In this document: positions 13,036-25,974 of the stretch, one piece after another
How the letters are laid out: every line of letters starts with the position of its first letter
How positions within the stretch are numbered: position 1 is the stretch's first letter
Origin: Megascapheus bottae
Lineage: Eukaryota; Chordata; Mammalia; Rodentia; Geomyidae
Direction of reading: 5' to 3'
Length of the DNA: 64,000 nucleotides
NCBI GenBank assembly: GCA_024803745.1
Contig: JANJXV010000004.1
Coordinates: forward strand, 42,403,358 to 42,467,357
Program-made: the position numbers and the translations under genes
The notes under the pieces: model-generated
The model's input: the letters and a program-made list of their open reading frames with translations, nothing else
What the model was told of the DNA's origin: nothing
Databases searched by the model: none

Positions 13036-14154
13036 TTAGGCAGATCGACTGCAATTTTGTTATTCTGCACTATTGGATTCTTTATTATACACCCATGTTT
13101 TATATGATTGCCCAAAACAAAAAGAAACAAAGACGAAAGGGAAAAATGTCCCCCTACAAAACCAAAATTAACCCTCCCTCCATGTTAATTATGAACATAT
13201 TTCATCAATTTACAATTTTCTTTCACCCTGAAATTAGCTCTGCACTGGAAAAAAAAAGAAAAGGCAGGATGGATGCAAGCTCTCAATCCGAGAATTAACA
13301 TGCAAATGTGCATACACATATTACACACACGAGCACACACACACACACACTCATACACACTGACCAAGGGTGTAACCAGTCCTGTCTACTGGTACCCACT
13401 GACCATCGCTGTTTATCTATTCTCCTTGTCACATAAATCATTATTTGACACAAATCATTATCTGCCTTCTGCTGTGGCTACTCTCATTGCCACCACAAGA
13501 TATGTTTGTTCTGCAGGCCATTTGTATATCTTTCAGCTGTGGCAGATACATGACTTTTCATGGGCATAGGAAATCTTAATGCTATGCTATCCTTTTGTAG
13601 GGGCATTGATCTGGTCTGGTGTGCTCTGCTTGACCTGGCTCTGTGTAATGTCTGTTTTTCAGCCTGCAAAGTTTTGTTGCTATGAGTGTTACCCTTGTAT
13701 TTGGCTCCTGCCCTTAGAACCCTCAAGTGAGGATGTGAGGATTTTGACCATGACAATGTGGATGTTTATGATGCTTTGTTCTTTCTCCCACTGTGATAGT
13801 GGTATAGCACCAATAGCTTTCCACAGGACAATATCTGTACATTAAGTTTAGCAGTTGGCTCACAAGTAAGACAGTTCAGAATGTGGGGTATGTTAAATTG
13901 GGACTTAATGTTCCTGTAAAATGTTTGGCGAATCAACAAGAATGTGGGACAACCTGGGGAAAAGGAGGTACAATTTAGAGCCACATCCAGGATACCCAAG
14001 GACTCCCTAACAACTAGCGATATGAGTTCTTGAAAAAGTTACTTATCCTACCTGAATTAGATTTTCCTAATCGAGAGGCTACAGACTTCCACACGAGAAT
14101 CAAATTAAAAGCTGTGTAAAACCTTAGTAAATAACGTGTAAAGTTATCCCCTTT
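13036..14154. other. Mostly unique sequence with short (CA)n and a weak MIR-like patch
   Basis: A (CA)n run sits at about 13323-13360. Several overlapping frames on both strands (60-98 codons, 13185-13999) share no recognisable motif. At about 14000-14090, aaaaagttacttatcctacc resembles the MIR core (gttacttaacct), but the match is short. Confidence 0.4.
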
Positions 14155-14157
14155 TAT

Positions 14158-14375
14158 GTGTATGTGCTAGTCCTAGGACTTGAACTAAGAGCCTGGCCAT
14201 TCTCCCTGAGTTTATTTTTTCTCTCAAGGGTAGCCCTTTAACATTTGAACCATAGATCAATTTCAGACATGTTTGGTGCTTAATTAGAGTCTCACAGACA
14301 TTCCTGCCCAGGCTGGCATTGAACCTCAGATCTCAGCCTCCTAAGTAGGTAGGATTACAGTTGTGAACTGCAGTT
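14158..14375 (-). mobile_element. B1/tRNA-like composite SINE, diverged
   Basis: The complement carries gacttgaactaagagcctgg (B-box side), aattagagtctcacagacat, then cagatctcagcctcctaagt and aggattacagttgtgaactg, in the same order as the sharper copies. About 15-20% diverged by eye, and no TSD. Confidence 0.75.
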
Positions 14376-17300
14376 TTCTCTCTTTTAAAGAAACATTATT
14401 GTCTAAGATAAAACTTTAATTAAGATAAAAAGCATTTAAAGCATGGGTTTTTGATAATTTAATGTAGTAACTCATTTTATACAGACAGAAATTTGAGAGA
14501 GGAATGTATGGTTTGCTCATCTTCAATAGTCTGAATATAAACATGGTGTAGAATTGAATTTCAGCATGTCTCATATTATTCTCCATCTAAAATTAATTAA
14601 TGCTATAAAATTTTCATGCTGGAAAGAATGCATTTTTTCAATGCATTAGAGCATATGACTGAATTCTACTCTTTTTAAATGATTATCTTTAAGTAGTTAC
14701 ACAAAGGCATTTTAATTCAACCTGTCAGTTTATGAGTACAATGCATCTTGAGCAATGGCATCCTTCACTCCTTTTAATAAGGATTTTTAACAAGGCAAAT
14801 GAAGAAGGAAACATGGATACATTTAGGCAGAGGGAGAGAACAAATGTTATTTAAAAAATCCCACCAAATAAAATGGTTATCGATGGCTGCAGGGATTTTG
14901 AAACTTTTCCAGAATTTTACATGGCTAATAACACATTAAAATAATTAAGTTAAATGTCACAAATAGCATTTAGGAGAGTAACTCCCCAGCACTCTTCTTC
15001 ATTGAGTATTTAATACAAAACTCTTTTTTGCTTTCCATTTAAAATGGAAGTTTTGCTTTCATGATATGCCACAGGGGAATTTCATGTGTGTTTTGCATTT
15101 GCTAGTGTTCTTTCCCACTGTGCTTGTGAATCCTGTGCAGGGTTGCCTCAATTTGGGTGACAGTCACAGGTTGACTGGGGGAGCAGTCACCTGCCAGCTT
15201 CGTATAAGTAGTGGCTCAATGGGGTTTCATGGAAGGAAGCATTTATAAAGTTTCAGATGGTGGGCACTACCATTTCCAAAGATAATTATCATAAGTGAAT
15301 GTTGTCTGGAAGCCAAGGAGAGAGAGTGGGGGGGAGGGGAAAGCTATCTGGAATTTAGCTAAGAGTAGACAACTTTATTGTTTTCTCAGACCTTGTGCTT
15401 GCAGTTAGAGTATGTGGTAGCAGTGGGGGACAGAAATTGTGCTCTCCCTCCCATGCCTTTCTGAACCTAGGACAAAGCAATTACATTTTTAGACAAAACT
15501 ATTTAGAGGACAACCAATTTCACTGCAAGCATCCTGGAATCCAACAGCTTTACATGGCTCTGGTTGGAATGACATCTTTAAAATTGTGTCTCTGCTGCTG
15601 CGTGACTCCTAGTGTTTAGTGTAATTTGGTGGCAGAAACCATATGACTTGATGCCTACTGTGTGTAGTGCCCTGTGGCGGGCTGAGCACATCAGGGCTGG
15701 GAGGCTGCACTGTGGTATGAGGTAAGCTTTGGAAGCAGGCTTTTCTGGGAGACAGGACACAAGAGGTGATTTTTTTTTCTGTGCTACTGGGTAGACACAT
15801 TACTCTGTCCAGTGTGTTTCTTTTGAAGCAAGATTCCTCATTCTTTTAACAAAAGGATAATTTTCTGAGTAAACAGAATTTTCTCTACAAATTTCTCTCG
15901 AGAAATGGCATATAACCAGTCCTGAAATAAATTCTGATGGCTTAATTAAAGTTGATGCAATATGCAATATCTGTGCACATTCCATCTCCGTAGAATTGCT
16001 GCTTTGTTTTGAGGAGCACTGGCAATCACTTGTGAGAGTATGAGGATCACAGTTTGAAGGAATTTTTGTAACAGCAGACTTTATTGATTTGGATGCAAAT
16101 TCTGTGGGTTTTTTAAAATATAAGTTTATATGTAGGGCAGTGTATGTGATTCAGGTCATTCAGATACTACTATAGCTAAGAACAAGCATCAGATATTTGT
16201 TCGAAAAGTTGGCTCTTTTTCAATTTGCATAAATTAAATCTTTTCAGGGTGATTTAGTTTTGGATCTTGGGTAATTGCTTAGGTCTTAATAGTATTGGTC
16301 TCAGAATATAATAAAATTAAAAATATAACTAAACACTCAAAGTCTAAAAGATATTTTAGATGGCTTTCATAGACCAAAACTTTCAAATGTCTCTTTATGG
16401 AAGACACCTCATGAATTTCTTTTGCCAATGTGTCTCTTTACTCTATTAGCAGCTTGTGAACTTCTAATGGGTGAGGAGGCTCAATGGCAGACTGTACTCA
16501 GGCCCTTGGGTGTGGAAGAACATGTTACAAGCAGCACCTACTTCATACTTCATGTGTAGACTGGGAAAGTGTGTGAGACTTATACTATTCCTGCTGACTC
16601 ATTCAGGAGATCCCTGGAACCATGGTCAAAAGGATATGACTATATAAACATTTTCCATTAGCAGAATAGAAGGCAATGTAAGTTAAAACCAAAGAATCCT
16701 TTTTCCTGGATACTGAGAAGGGCTTATAGTCCTCTAGTAAGCTTTATCCTTTCCTCTTACTTGGATGGACTTGGATAACACTATGAAAAGAAGGGAAAAA
16801 GAAAGCCATCACAGGGAGGAGGAATATTTTTCTCCCAAGAGCAGCTTCTGACATATTCCAGTGGACAGGAGAAAGGAAGGACAAGAGAAAAGAGAACTAA
16901 CACATGATTGGCGGCTTAAGGTCATATTGGCCACCTTGTGGGACTCTGCCATAATCAGTGACTTTAACTCCTCGTAAAGACTGTGTGCCAACAAAGCGGG
17001 AGAGGATTGTTTAGAGCAATGCTAGGTGTGGTGAGAGGCACAGTCTCTTCACGATGCCATTTCCACCTGGCCCAAGAAAAACAAAAGAGAAAGAAGTTAT
17101 CCGTGAGGGAAAATCCCATCTTAGGCAGAGAGTAGTTTATACCAGCAAGGCTGGAGCAAGAAAATTGTCTATGTCTTCCAAAGCTGCATAGAAATTAGAG
17201 TAGTTGGGGAAAGGAGATATGTAAAAACACCGAGAAGAGTACCAAGAGGGAGGTAAATGCTGCTTTTTACTGGAGGTCTGTGTTACTCAGAGTTCAATAG

Positions 17301-18837
17301 GACACTATTATATGATTTTTAAACACCATGATTTCAATGGTATTTTTTAGGTAACTCTTGTGATAATTGTTATAATTGCAATAAAGCTAAGGACTCTATT
17401 TTTTGGATACTGAATTTATGATTCAGATGTGTGAATCTTGGTGTCATCTACAATTTAATGCCAAGGAAGTGGATTAAATAAGTGGAACAAGGAAAGAAGC
17501 AAGGGTACATCAGGGCCATTCATAAACAGAAACATGAATAGTACACAGGAAGTCAAAGCCAGGCTACTTTAAAGAAAATCAAGGGGCTGTGGCCACAGAT
17601 GCCTGGAAAACAGACTTTTGTGAAAGGAATGCATGACAGGGGTTCCATTGAACTCAACAACATGTTCCTATCTTGCACAGAGCAGTTTTAGGGAAGTGAG
17701 GAGATGGCAGCCAGGCTGATGTGGGTTCTGAAGAAATAATTGGTGAAGATTGCTCTTTCAAGTTAGGAGAGGCAACAGAGATGAGATGTTAGCTGGAGGA
17801 GGGTAGAAGACTAGAGGAAGTTTCTTTTTTTTCTCTATTCTTCAGCTGGCACAAAAAGTACGGTAGCAAATTTGAAGGCAATTGACAATGATCTAACAGA
17901 CATGCAGGAATTTATATAATGGGAGAAAAGGAAAACTAAAGTGAAAAAAAGTAGAGAAGGTGGGTGTATCACTCAGGTGATACTGAATGCACTCCTGATG
18001 GATCAGGGAATGGGTCTCTTAGTAGGCATGAAAACCTCACAGAATCCACAGGGGAAATGGAGGACACTGTGGGTCAGGGAACCTCCAGAGATTCCCCAAC
18101 TATATACCTTGAAGGATCTTTAGCAAAGTCTCTGTTCCTGTCAAAACTGGTTCATAGTTAGAGATCAGGCTGAGAAAATTGGGGTTGCTTTGATGCTGCT
18201 GATAGTCGGGGACCTCTGTTGTCTCTTCCACAAAACTGAAAAATGTACAAGGCTCCTGTTTCTTGAGAACTGTCTTCCAAATCAAAATAAACCTGCTGGT
18301 TAGTTCGCAAGGACTAGTGCAGAAATCCATGCCTAATAGAACCCAGGGACCTTGACTGAAACTGTACAGTCTTCTTTCAAATGCACTGTTATCCACACAA
18401 ACACAGCATGAGCTGTTGCAATGGACCAGCGATTTCCTTTTCAAGACTCAGCACTGTGAGTGGTGACAGGAGTCAAATAGCAAATGTTCTTGGTACCTTT
18501 TAGTGTCAACTGCCTGATTGGTACAACACGTGTTTCCTGGATTGTGTGTGGATAACTTTTCAGTAGAGTATGTGCTTAGGTCACTGGTAGACCAAAGGAT
18601 TAAACAAAATGCTCTTTGCTTTCTTTATTTTGCAATTATTCAGGCATGATGTTGAATGAGATTCAATTAAATAAGCAAAAGTGATTGGCTTGAGTATGCA
18701 GAAATTCCCATTGGACTATTTCTTTACCATCACCTCAAACATTACTATTTTTTAAACAGTTCTCATTTTTGTAAGCATAGAACTGTATTGTAGGTTGATT
18801 TACATTCCTTAGAATAGATTGAGATTCTTGTATATCT
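14376..18837. other. Long repeat-poor stretch, nothing recognised
   Basis: About 4.4 kb with no clear SINE, L1 or LTR and no supported gene. The longest frame (18100-18444 minus, 114 codons) has no recognisable domain. The 14400-14960 part is rich in TAATTA/ATTAAA words and could include conserved non-coding sequence; this is inference only. Confidence 0.45.
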
Positions 18838-19070
18838 CTGTTTATAACAGCATTATTTACAATGGCCACAATATAGAATCAGTCTAGGAGTGAACCAATG
18901 AATGGCTAAGAAAATGAATGAAATTATATGATTTGTATAAAAAATGAATGGAAGTAGAGATTACCAGGTTAAATGAAAGAAATTGGACCAAGAGAGAAAA
19001 ACCAAGTATGTTCTTCCTCATATAAAGTATGCAATGCTTAAAAATAAATGACAGTCATATAAGCCGAGTT
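18838..19070 (+). mobile_element. Ancient L1 ORF2 end / 3' UTR remnant
   Basis: The words cagcattatttacaatggcc, gaatggctaagaaaatgaat and aggttaaatgaaagaaattgg follow the order found at the end of L1 ORF2 and the start of its 3' UTR. Diverged, with no open frame, and clearly older than the L1 copies after 34 kb. Confidence 0.6.
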
Positions 19071-20913
19071 TTGTTGATGTGTTAACAGTGTAAATGTGAA
19101 AAAGAGAGAGGACAAAGGCTGAAGGATGACATATGTATGAAACATATTTATTAAACATATGTATAAAAATGATACAATGAAACCTGATGAAATTGTTTTA
19201 AGAAGGAGAAGGGATGATTAAGTGAAGTGACAGAGGATTAAACTCTATTTGGTAACATTGTATGTACATACAGAAATGCTTTGGACAAACAATACAATCT
19301 GATAAACATAGTAAGAGAAAAGGCAAAGGTTTTGAGAAAAAACAAACATGATAAATTTTACTGTACAAGTAATTTGTAATAGTTTCTCATAATGCAATTG
19401 TGTTATAGTAGAGATCCTAAAGGTTAATGATTGTATATTTTTTGCACTAAATACTAAAATTAATTTGTGATGATATGCATTCATAAAACTAGTGATATTC
19501 ATAGTGGAACACTCAAACTGGAGCACTCTCTTTGTGAGCATTTTGCAAGAATGTTTGACTGCAAGGAAATGTCCTTGGAGAGTTGTTGGCAGAAAACTAC
19601 ATGGTTCTCTTCTTCTCCTCAAGAAATAGAAAGGGAAAGCACCACGAGAAAATAGTGTCCCTATCAGAAAACACACACATGTAGCATGAAGAATAATTTA
19701 AATAGTGACTGCACTAAGACTAAATTGGGAATCTCAGCTGTAGGTGGTTAGCTAGCAAAACGCAGGTGGCAGGAAGGTGACGTATTTCAGTGCAGTGACA
19801 CATTCATGCACCCTGCTTATTTCTGCTATTTAGGGTGAATTTAAATATTTGCATATGCAAAATTAATAATGTTTTAGAAATTGAAACATAGGTTGTAAAT
19901 GGACTAAGCAATATTTCAAAAGGCAAGAGCAAGTAGAAGAATAGTGTGTGGGCTGTTGGATCATAAATATAAGAGATCTAGAATAAATAATCTGATAGTT
20001 AATACGCTGAGTTGAATGAACACTTTATTTGTCAGTACCAAAATAAGAGAAAAACTGTCCTTCCACTTTTGGTATTGTTCCCCTTGTGTATAAGATCTCC
20101 TGGGATGCCAGAGTAGAGTATTCTTTGATGCATTTATTTTACAGCAGTTACTCAACTCATTTTTCTGTAAGGTAAACAAGACAGATATTATTTTTGTGTT
20201 CTTGGAGCTTACAATTCTAGTAGGAGAAAGCTGGTAGTTTTTTTGAAAATTCATCTGGGATACGAATGTTGATAGTATAAAGTGGCTAATATATATAGAA
20301 TTTGTGGCCACATAACAAGGACAGTGGCTATAACTAGATTCCTTATTGCACTATACTGCCTTTGCTCTGTTTGTAAAGGCAGCATCTCACACACCTGGCT
20401 CTTTCTCTCTCTCAGTGGGAATGCCTCAGGAAAGACATAGCAGGTGTGTCTCAGGGAACATGGGTGTTGGTGTTTGCCACTCCTCTTTTGCTTGTCTCTT
20501 ACATAACCTATTTCATTAACGAGGGCTGGTTGGACATATTGCTCTAGTGAGAATAGGGATTAGTGAAAGTATGCTTTTCTTTCCAATGCTGACTGGGGTA
20601 TCCAGAGAAATACTGGCAGCCCTTCCTAGTACAAGTAATTATTTTGATTCTCACTTCTACTCCCACCTCAGCACGGATGCAGAAATGGGAGCAACATGAG
20701 AGCTGAGGACTGAAAGACATGAGAACAAAGTCCTAAATGCTTGGTTCTCGGAGAAGAGCTTGAAGAGTTTTGGGTGGTCAAAGCTGAAAGTGATGTGATT
20801 GGTCCTCTTTATTGTGTTTCTATTTTTTCCATAGATGTTCTTTAAATTTGTGTTTGGAGGTTGAGATTTTCCTGGAGTCACTTTCAGTGAGATGAGAGGT
20901 CATAATTTTTACT
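19071..20913. other. Mostly unique stretch with a possible MIR-family fragment
   Basis: Near 20170-20235 the string cttggagcttacaattctag resembles the conserved 'ggagcttacattctag' segment of MIR-type elements. Elsewhere there are only chance frames (143 codons on minus 19245-19676 and 116 on minus 19961-20311), with no motif seen. Confidence 0.4.
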
Positions 20914-21140
20914 TGATTTTTACTTTTATGTATTTATTGCCAGTCCTGGGCTTGAGCTCAGGGCCTGAGCACTGTTGTTGGACTTTCTCAAGGCTAGAGC
21001 TCTACCACTTGAGCCTCAGCACCACTGCCAGCATTTTTTTCTAAGTATGTGGTACTGAGGAACCGAACCCGGGTCTCCATGCATGCTAGGAAAGTACTCT
21101 ACCACTAGGCCAAACTCCCGGCCCATGATTTTTACTTTTA
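20914..21140 (-). mobile_element. IDL-Geo-like dimeric SINE with 15-bp TSD
   Basis: Read on minus: an ID-like head (ggcctagtggtagagtactt, then cccgggttcggttcctcagt), a short A-rich linker, and a second tRNA-like arm containing ctcaaggctagagctctac (complement) and ending near ctggcaataa. Flanked by exact tgatttttactttta at 20914-20928 and 21126-21140. The dimer layout fits the IDL-Geo family described from geomyoid rodents; the assignment rests on recalled structure. Confidence 0.85.
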
Positions 21141-22677
21141 GAGGAGCTATGAAAAATTTCCTCTTAAATTAAAAGCAGATAGTACTTTTACCCCCTTTAA
21201 ATTTATTATCTCACAGGATGTGCTAAGTGGCAACTACTGTGCCTGGCCTCCACGAAAGTAATAAAAAGATTTTGCCCATTTTCTTATGTTTAGAGTTCAC
21301 CAAGAAACACAAAGTAGTGAATAGAGAAATGGGATATGGACATTTATGTAACACTGTTGTAGGGACCCAGGGTAGGAAATATACATTCTTTTGCACAGAC
21401 ATTGATTTAGAAGTACATTTATTTGTTTTCTTTTCTAAAGTTAAGATAGTAAAAAAAGACAAGAAAAGAACCAGGAACCCAAACTTTCAAAATAGATTCA
21501 GGTTGTTCATTTACTCATATTCACCACAGGACCTCAATTTCTATTCCAGGTAGGGTTGTATTATTTATTTATTTATTTCATGTTTTGTCTTCCGGATCAT
21601 CTAGTTCTTACCTGGTTTTGGCCAATGGTAAACAATGGAAGAATAAGATTTGAGGATTGGCAGTGAAAAAATTCAGAATATTTTCGCCCTTTCCCACCAC
21701 TGCTCGTTTTGTTTGTGGCTCAAACTTAAATTGCCCCTCCTTCTATGAGATTAAACTAGGATTCTAGGGTTCTGTATGGTTTTGACTTATAGAATCTGTT
21801 TATACCTTTCCTTTTGTGCCTCCATGTGTGGGGAAGGCAGTATTCTTGTTGCTGATCATGTTTGGATTGCTTTTGTATCTTGTGTTTGACTTCTGGATTC
21901 TCCTGTGGTTGAAATGCCTTTAAAATATTTTAGTAGTTGTTCCAAGTAGTTGCACAATTAGACATGTCCATTGATGAGCATAGTGAATCTGTTTTTTTTC
22001 TATTGTATTTTATTGATGGATAATGTATAGAGACGTTACAGTTACATTTGTCAGGTAGTGGGTACTTGTAATGGTAACTAATAGAATATTAAATACTGCC
22101 TTCAAAGCATTATATCCATCCTTCCAGTAAATAGTCATTTCTCATGGCTGAGGGAATCAATTGTTCAGAATACTCTGGGAAGCACTTTGAGAAGTTTTAT
22201 TTCTGTACCTTTAGAACAGTGTTTGTGACTTTTTCTTTTATGTTTCACCAACCTCATCTGCCCTGTTCTCAAAATGTAATTAGACTGTTCTTCCTTTACT
22301 TGTCTTTTGTGAATTATTACTTCCCAGTTGCCTCTTCCACTGATGTTGGCCCTGAATTTATTTTAGTCAATAAATATTTGGTGACCTACCTCTACTACCT
22401 TTTTTATCTGGCTATAAATTTTTAATAGTTCTGATAATTCATGGTGACAGTATGAACACTGGGTGGAAAGGTTTCCTGCATTTTTGGAGATCCACAAGTT
22501 TTGGCACAGTTAAGGACAAAAAACTGGTAAACTCATGAGTAATTCAGTCAGTGCAGATCTGCTTCTTCATGACATGCAATCAATTTTGAAGTCATCTTGG
22601 GAACCTCATCATAATGTTATAGTATAGAAAGCTCTAAAGCAAGACTTGGGGAAATATTCCTTTTTCTGATTCTTTGG
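21141..22677. other. Unique stretch with a possible old L1 3' tail (minus)
   Basis: At about 21990-22085 a T-rich run followed by attgtattttattgatgg and acgttacagttacatttgtc resembles the complement of a rodent L1 3' end (compare 50222 and 57336 in this window). The rest, including frames of 108 and 93 codons, shows nothing recognisable. Confidence 0.4.
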
Positions 22678-22703
22678 TCTATCTATCTATCTATCTATCT
22701 ATC

Positions 22704-22746
<43 letters not shown>

Positions 22747-22770
22747 CATCTGTCTATCTATCATCTAACA
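22678..22770. repeat. (TATC)n microsatellite
   Basis: About 22 tetranucleotide units with a few interruptions (atcatc, atccatctgtc). It begins in otherwise unique sequence with no SINE tail next to it. Confidence 0.97.
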
Positions 22771-24240
22771 TCTGATTATCTCACCTACCTTTGAACATCC
22801 CCAGAAAGAAAAGAACTGCACCAACACTTCTTCCTCATGAAATTGTGCAGAAAATAGAATAACATATTGCTAGTGTGATGGTGTGCGAAATGTGCTGCTT
22901 GACTTAAGCAGGTTAATGCCTCCTTGCAAAGACTCTATGCAGTGATTTTTTTAACTCCAGGTTTGAAAATCCAGGCTGAGAGAGACCAAAGAACTTGCCC
23001 AAGGACTTCCATGGGTCCTATTTTCTGATTTTAATGCCGCTGTTCTCCCTGCTCCACCTGGAGGTCTGACAATGTGAAAATACCTTATTAATTAAAGCAC
23101 TTTGGGGAAAATGTATTTGTTCTGTATAAATTCAGGAGCACAGTGCCAGATATCATCCTGTTTTGAATTAAAGTTATCTCCTACAGAGAAAATAACCAAA
23201 AGATTAATTGCACTCTCTTAACATCTACCACTGTTAAGAACTATCTGAGCTATTGCCTTTCTGAGTGAAAGCATTAAAAAAATAATCTATGGCTTCACTG
23301 TTTTTGGCTATCCTGCCTTTGTTCTTGGATCTTTAGTTATAGGCTCTGGTGGGAGCAGAGCCCATTTGATCTCTGGTGCTTGCATGCAGATCCACAGTGC
23401 TGTGAACAAAAAATGAAGCATGCATTAAACAGCATGATGTGACAGTTCTCTGCAAATCAAGGTAATCTAGCTGTTGGCTGTTTGCTTTTAGAGTTCAATG
23501 AAATGCATTGGCCTAAGTGTTTCTTTTGTTGTATTACAAAGATGACTCAGAGAACTTTCAAAGAAACAGTAAAACAGTCATGCGATCATTTCCTTCATAT
23601 TTTTACTGCGTTCTCAGTGTTCTGACAATGTGTTATGCTGCATTTTGCCACATTTTGACTGTCATCCTCGTTTGCTCCATGTGATGTTTATTGCTACTCA
23701 TTCAGATGATAGTTTCAAACTCAAATGCACTGCAATGATGGAGTGTATAGACATTTAAAGAGGGGATGTGTTTGGGTACTGGATTTCTGACATTTTTGAG
23801 AAATAATTTCAGAGAGCTAGTCTTCCTTTTTTGTTGTTTTTGAACATGCAGAGGTCTGAATAAAAATAATCTTTTAGCACAAAATTGTGAAGGATATTCA
23901 ATTTACCATTGGCTATGCACTGCCAAAACACTTGCCCGTTTTATGGCAATTAGAAGAAACAGCAGCCTCACTGTCAGCTGAGGCTTGATGAGAACATGCT
24001 ATCAATGTGTTCATTTGGCAGGTAGGGAAAGGAGCTGTGTGAAGCCGTGATCCCATTAGGATATTTGTAGCATATTCATTTACTAAGGACAAAAGTATAA
24101 ATCCCTAAAACTAAAAACTAAAATTCTAAAACAAAATTATAATACTCTCCCTTTTCCCCATCTCTCTCTCTTTTGTATTTTTGTGTTCATAGGAAGAATA
24201 TTAATATAACCATTACCACGATTTCCATGTTTACCATGAT
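22771..24240. other. Repeat-poor stretch with a weak MIR-like patch
   Basis: At about 22965-23055, ggctgagagagaccaaagaa followed by cttgcccaagg resembles a decayed MIR read on the minus strand. Around 23080-23480 the sequence is repeat-free with balanced composition (for example gcatgcattaaacagcatga). It might be conserved non-coding DNA; unproven. Confidence 0.4.
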
Positions 24241-24483
24241 TGTTTTTTTTTTTCTTTTGTCAGTCGTGGTGCTTGAACTCTGGGCCTGGGCGTTGTCCCT
24301 GAGCTCTTCAGCTCAATGCTAATGCCCTAGCCCCTGAGCCACAGCCCCTCTTCCAGTTTTTTAGTAGTTAATTGGAGATAAGAGTCTCATGGACTTTAGT
24401 GTCAGGGCTGTCTTTGAACTGAGATCATGAGATACCATCTTCCTGAGTAACTAGGATTACAGGTGTGAGCCACCGCACCCAGC
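24241..24483 (-). mobile_element. B1/tRNA-like composite SINE
   Basis: A T-rich tail (24242-24255), gtgcttgaactctgggcctg, agcccctgagccacagcccc, ttaattggagataagagtct, then ctaggattacaggtgtgagc: the complete composite order on minus. I did not find a convincing TSD. Confidence 0.88.
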
Positions 24484-24505
24484 AAGATTACCATTTTTTA
24501 GCCTT

Positions 24506-24650
24506 ACATTTCTTTCTTTCCTTTTCTTTCCTTTCCTTTATTTCCCTTTTCCTTTTTCCTTTCCTTTCCTTTCCTTTCCTTGTCCTCTCCCTCTCCCTCT
24601 CCCTCCCTTCCTCCCTCCCTCCCTCCCTCTCTCTCTCTCTCTGCCCCTCC

Positions 24651-24746
<96 letters not shown>

Positions 24747-24980
24747 TTCTCCCTTCCTCCCTGCCCCCTCTCTTTCTTTCTCTTTTGCCAGTGCTGGGCC
24801 TTGAACTCAAGGTCTGAGCACTGACCTTGGTCTTTGTCAAGGCTAGAACTATACCATGTGAATCACAGCACCACTTCTGGCCTTTTCTATGTATGTGGTA
24901 CCAGGGAATGAAACCCGGGTCTTTGTGTATGCTAGACAAGCACTCTACCACTAGGCAAAACTCCCAGCCCACATTTCTTT
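24506..24980 (-). mobile_element. IDL-Geo-like SINE with expanded pyrimidine tail and 10-bp TSD
   Basis: The SINE body occupies about 24786-24970 (minus): ID-like head ending at ctaccactaggcaaaactcc (complement) and a second arm ending at tgccagtgctgggccttgaa (complement). The direct repeat acatttcttt at 24506-24515 and 24971-24980 encloses both the body and the upstream CT-rich tract. The microsatellite is therefore the expanded A-tail of this insertion (T-rich on plus). Confidence 0.85.
24516..24785. repeat. Pyrimidine microsatellite (CCTTT)n / (CCCT)n / (CT)n
   Basis: About 270 bp of almost pure pyrimidine: TTTCC units first, then CCCT units, then about 100 bp of CT. The long frames on both strands (SLSLSL and RERERE) are artefacts of this tract. 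Confidence 0.97.
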
Positions 24981-25719
24981 TATTTTAAGAATTTTACCGA
25001 AGCTTTTGGTATCATCATTTGGCGCAGTTAGGAGGAGGCAGTAGGAAGGTTCTATGTGGGCAGAAGACACAGGTAGCCTATTGTTCAGTACCTTTCCTTT
25101 TTGCAGACATGGTGTTTCACCCAGGCCATTTTGACTTATTGTCACAAGCAATCAAAGGAAGGGTAGAAGCTGTAGCTTCTGTTGATTAACAGACCAGATG
25201 GTAGGTGGCAAGCGGAGCAACATTCTTTCAGCTGTTGCAACTGTGAAAAGACAGTGGAAACCTAGAGGAGAAAGAAGAAACTAACATGAAACGGTAAAGC
25301 ATTTAGGGTATCAGTTCAGGCACTAATAAAAAAGGCCCCCACCATGGACTCATGGAGCTGAGAGTAAGAATCACCAGCTTTTGGCCAGGTATTCAACTCT
25401 GTCTTCATACTGGAAAAGCAGCTAGAGACAATACACAAACAAAAGCACATCTTTGGAAATTAGGTGGTGGTAAGTTTACTTAATTTCTTGTATAATATTT
25501 TGTGCGAGTTTGTGGTTAGAGGATTTGAGTTGGTGAAAGTGAAAGAGAAGACTGGTTACTAGACAGTAGCTGGTAAAATTTCTGAGTTCAGGTTCAACAA
25601 TAATCAGTCACACAGCACCTAAATCATGAATGACTGGGTCCTTGTAGTAGAATAGCACAAAATACTCTGGCATTCATTATTGTAACATCATGTTTATAAC
25701 ACATTCTTATCTTTTTATT
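24981..25719. other. Non-repetitive stretch, nothing recognised
   Basis: No repeat, RNA gene or plausible exon visible; short frames only. Confidence 0.5.
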
Positions 25720-25922
25720 TTGTAGCATTGAGGTTTATATAGCCTCACACTCAGTTTGCTTGTTCGACAGAAACCATGCCTCCATCTCCAATTTTTACTG
25801 GTTATTAAGAAAATAGTATCCTCACGACTATTCTTCTAGGGTTGGCTTTGAACTGTGATTATCTCAGTTTCAGCATCCTGAGTGGCTAGAATTACAGGCA
25901 AGAGATATTGGTGTCTGGTTGT
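25720..25922 (-). mobile_element. Diverged B1/tRNA-like composite SINE
   Basis: The complement retains the B1-like half (ctgagtggctagaattacag, ggttggctttgaactgtgat) and a decayed tRNA-like half near 25740-25800. No TSD. Confidence 0.65.
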
Positions 25923-25974
25923 AACATACTGATTATATACCATTGTTTCCTAAACGGTTTTCTACTTCATTACT

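Noticed and set aside
18100..18444. 114-codon minus-strand frame as a possible exon
   Set aside because: No recognisable domain, and other frames overlap it on the opposite strand; consistent with chance.
22678..22770. Short direct repeats resembling a CRISPR array
   Set aside because: Uniform tetranucleotide microsatellite without spacers, in a mammalian-type genome.
24465..24972. Long frames of Ser/Leu or Arg/Glu repeats on both strands
   Set aside because: They are translations of the CT/GA microsatellite and flanking SINEs; no real coding signal.
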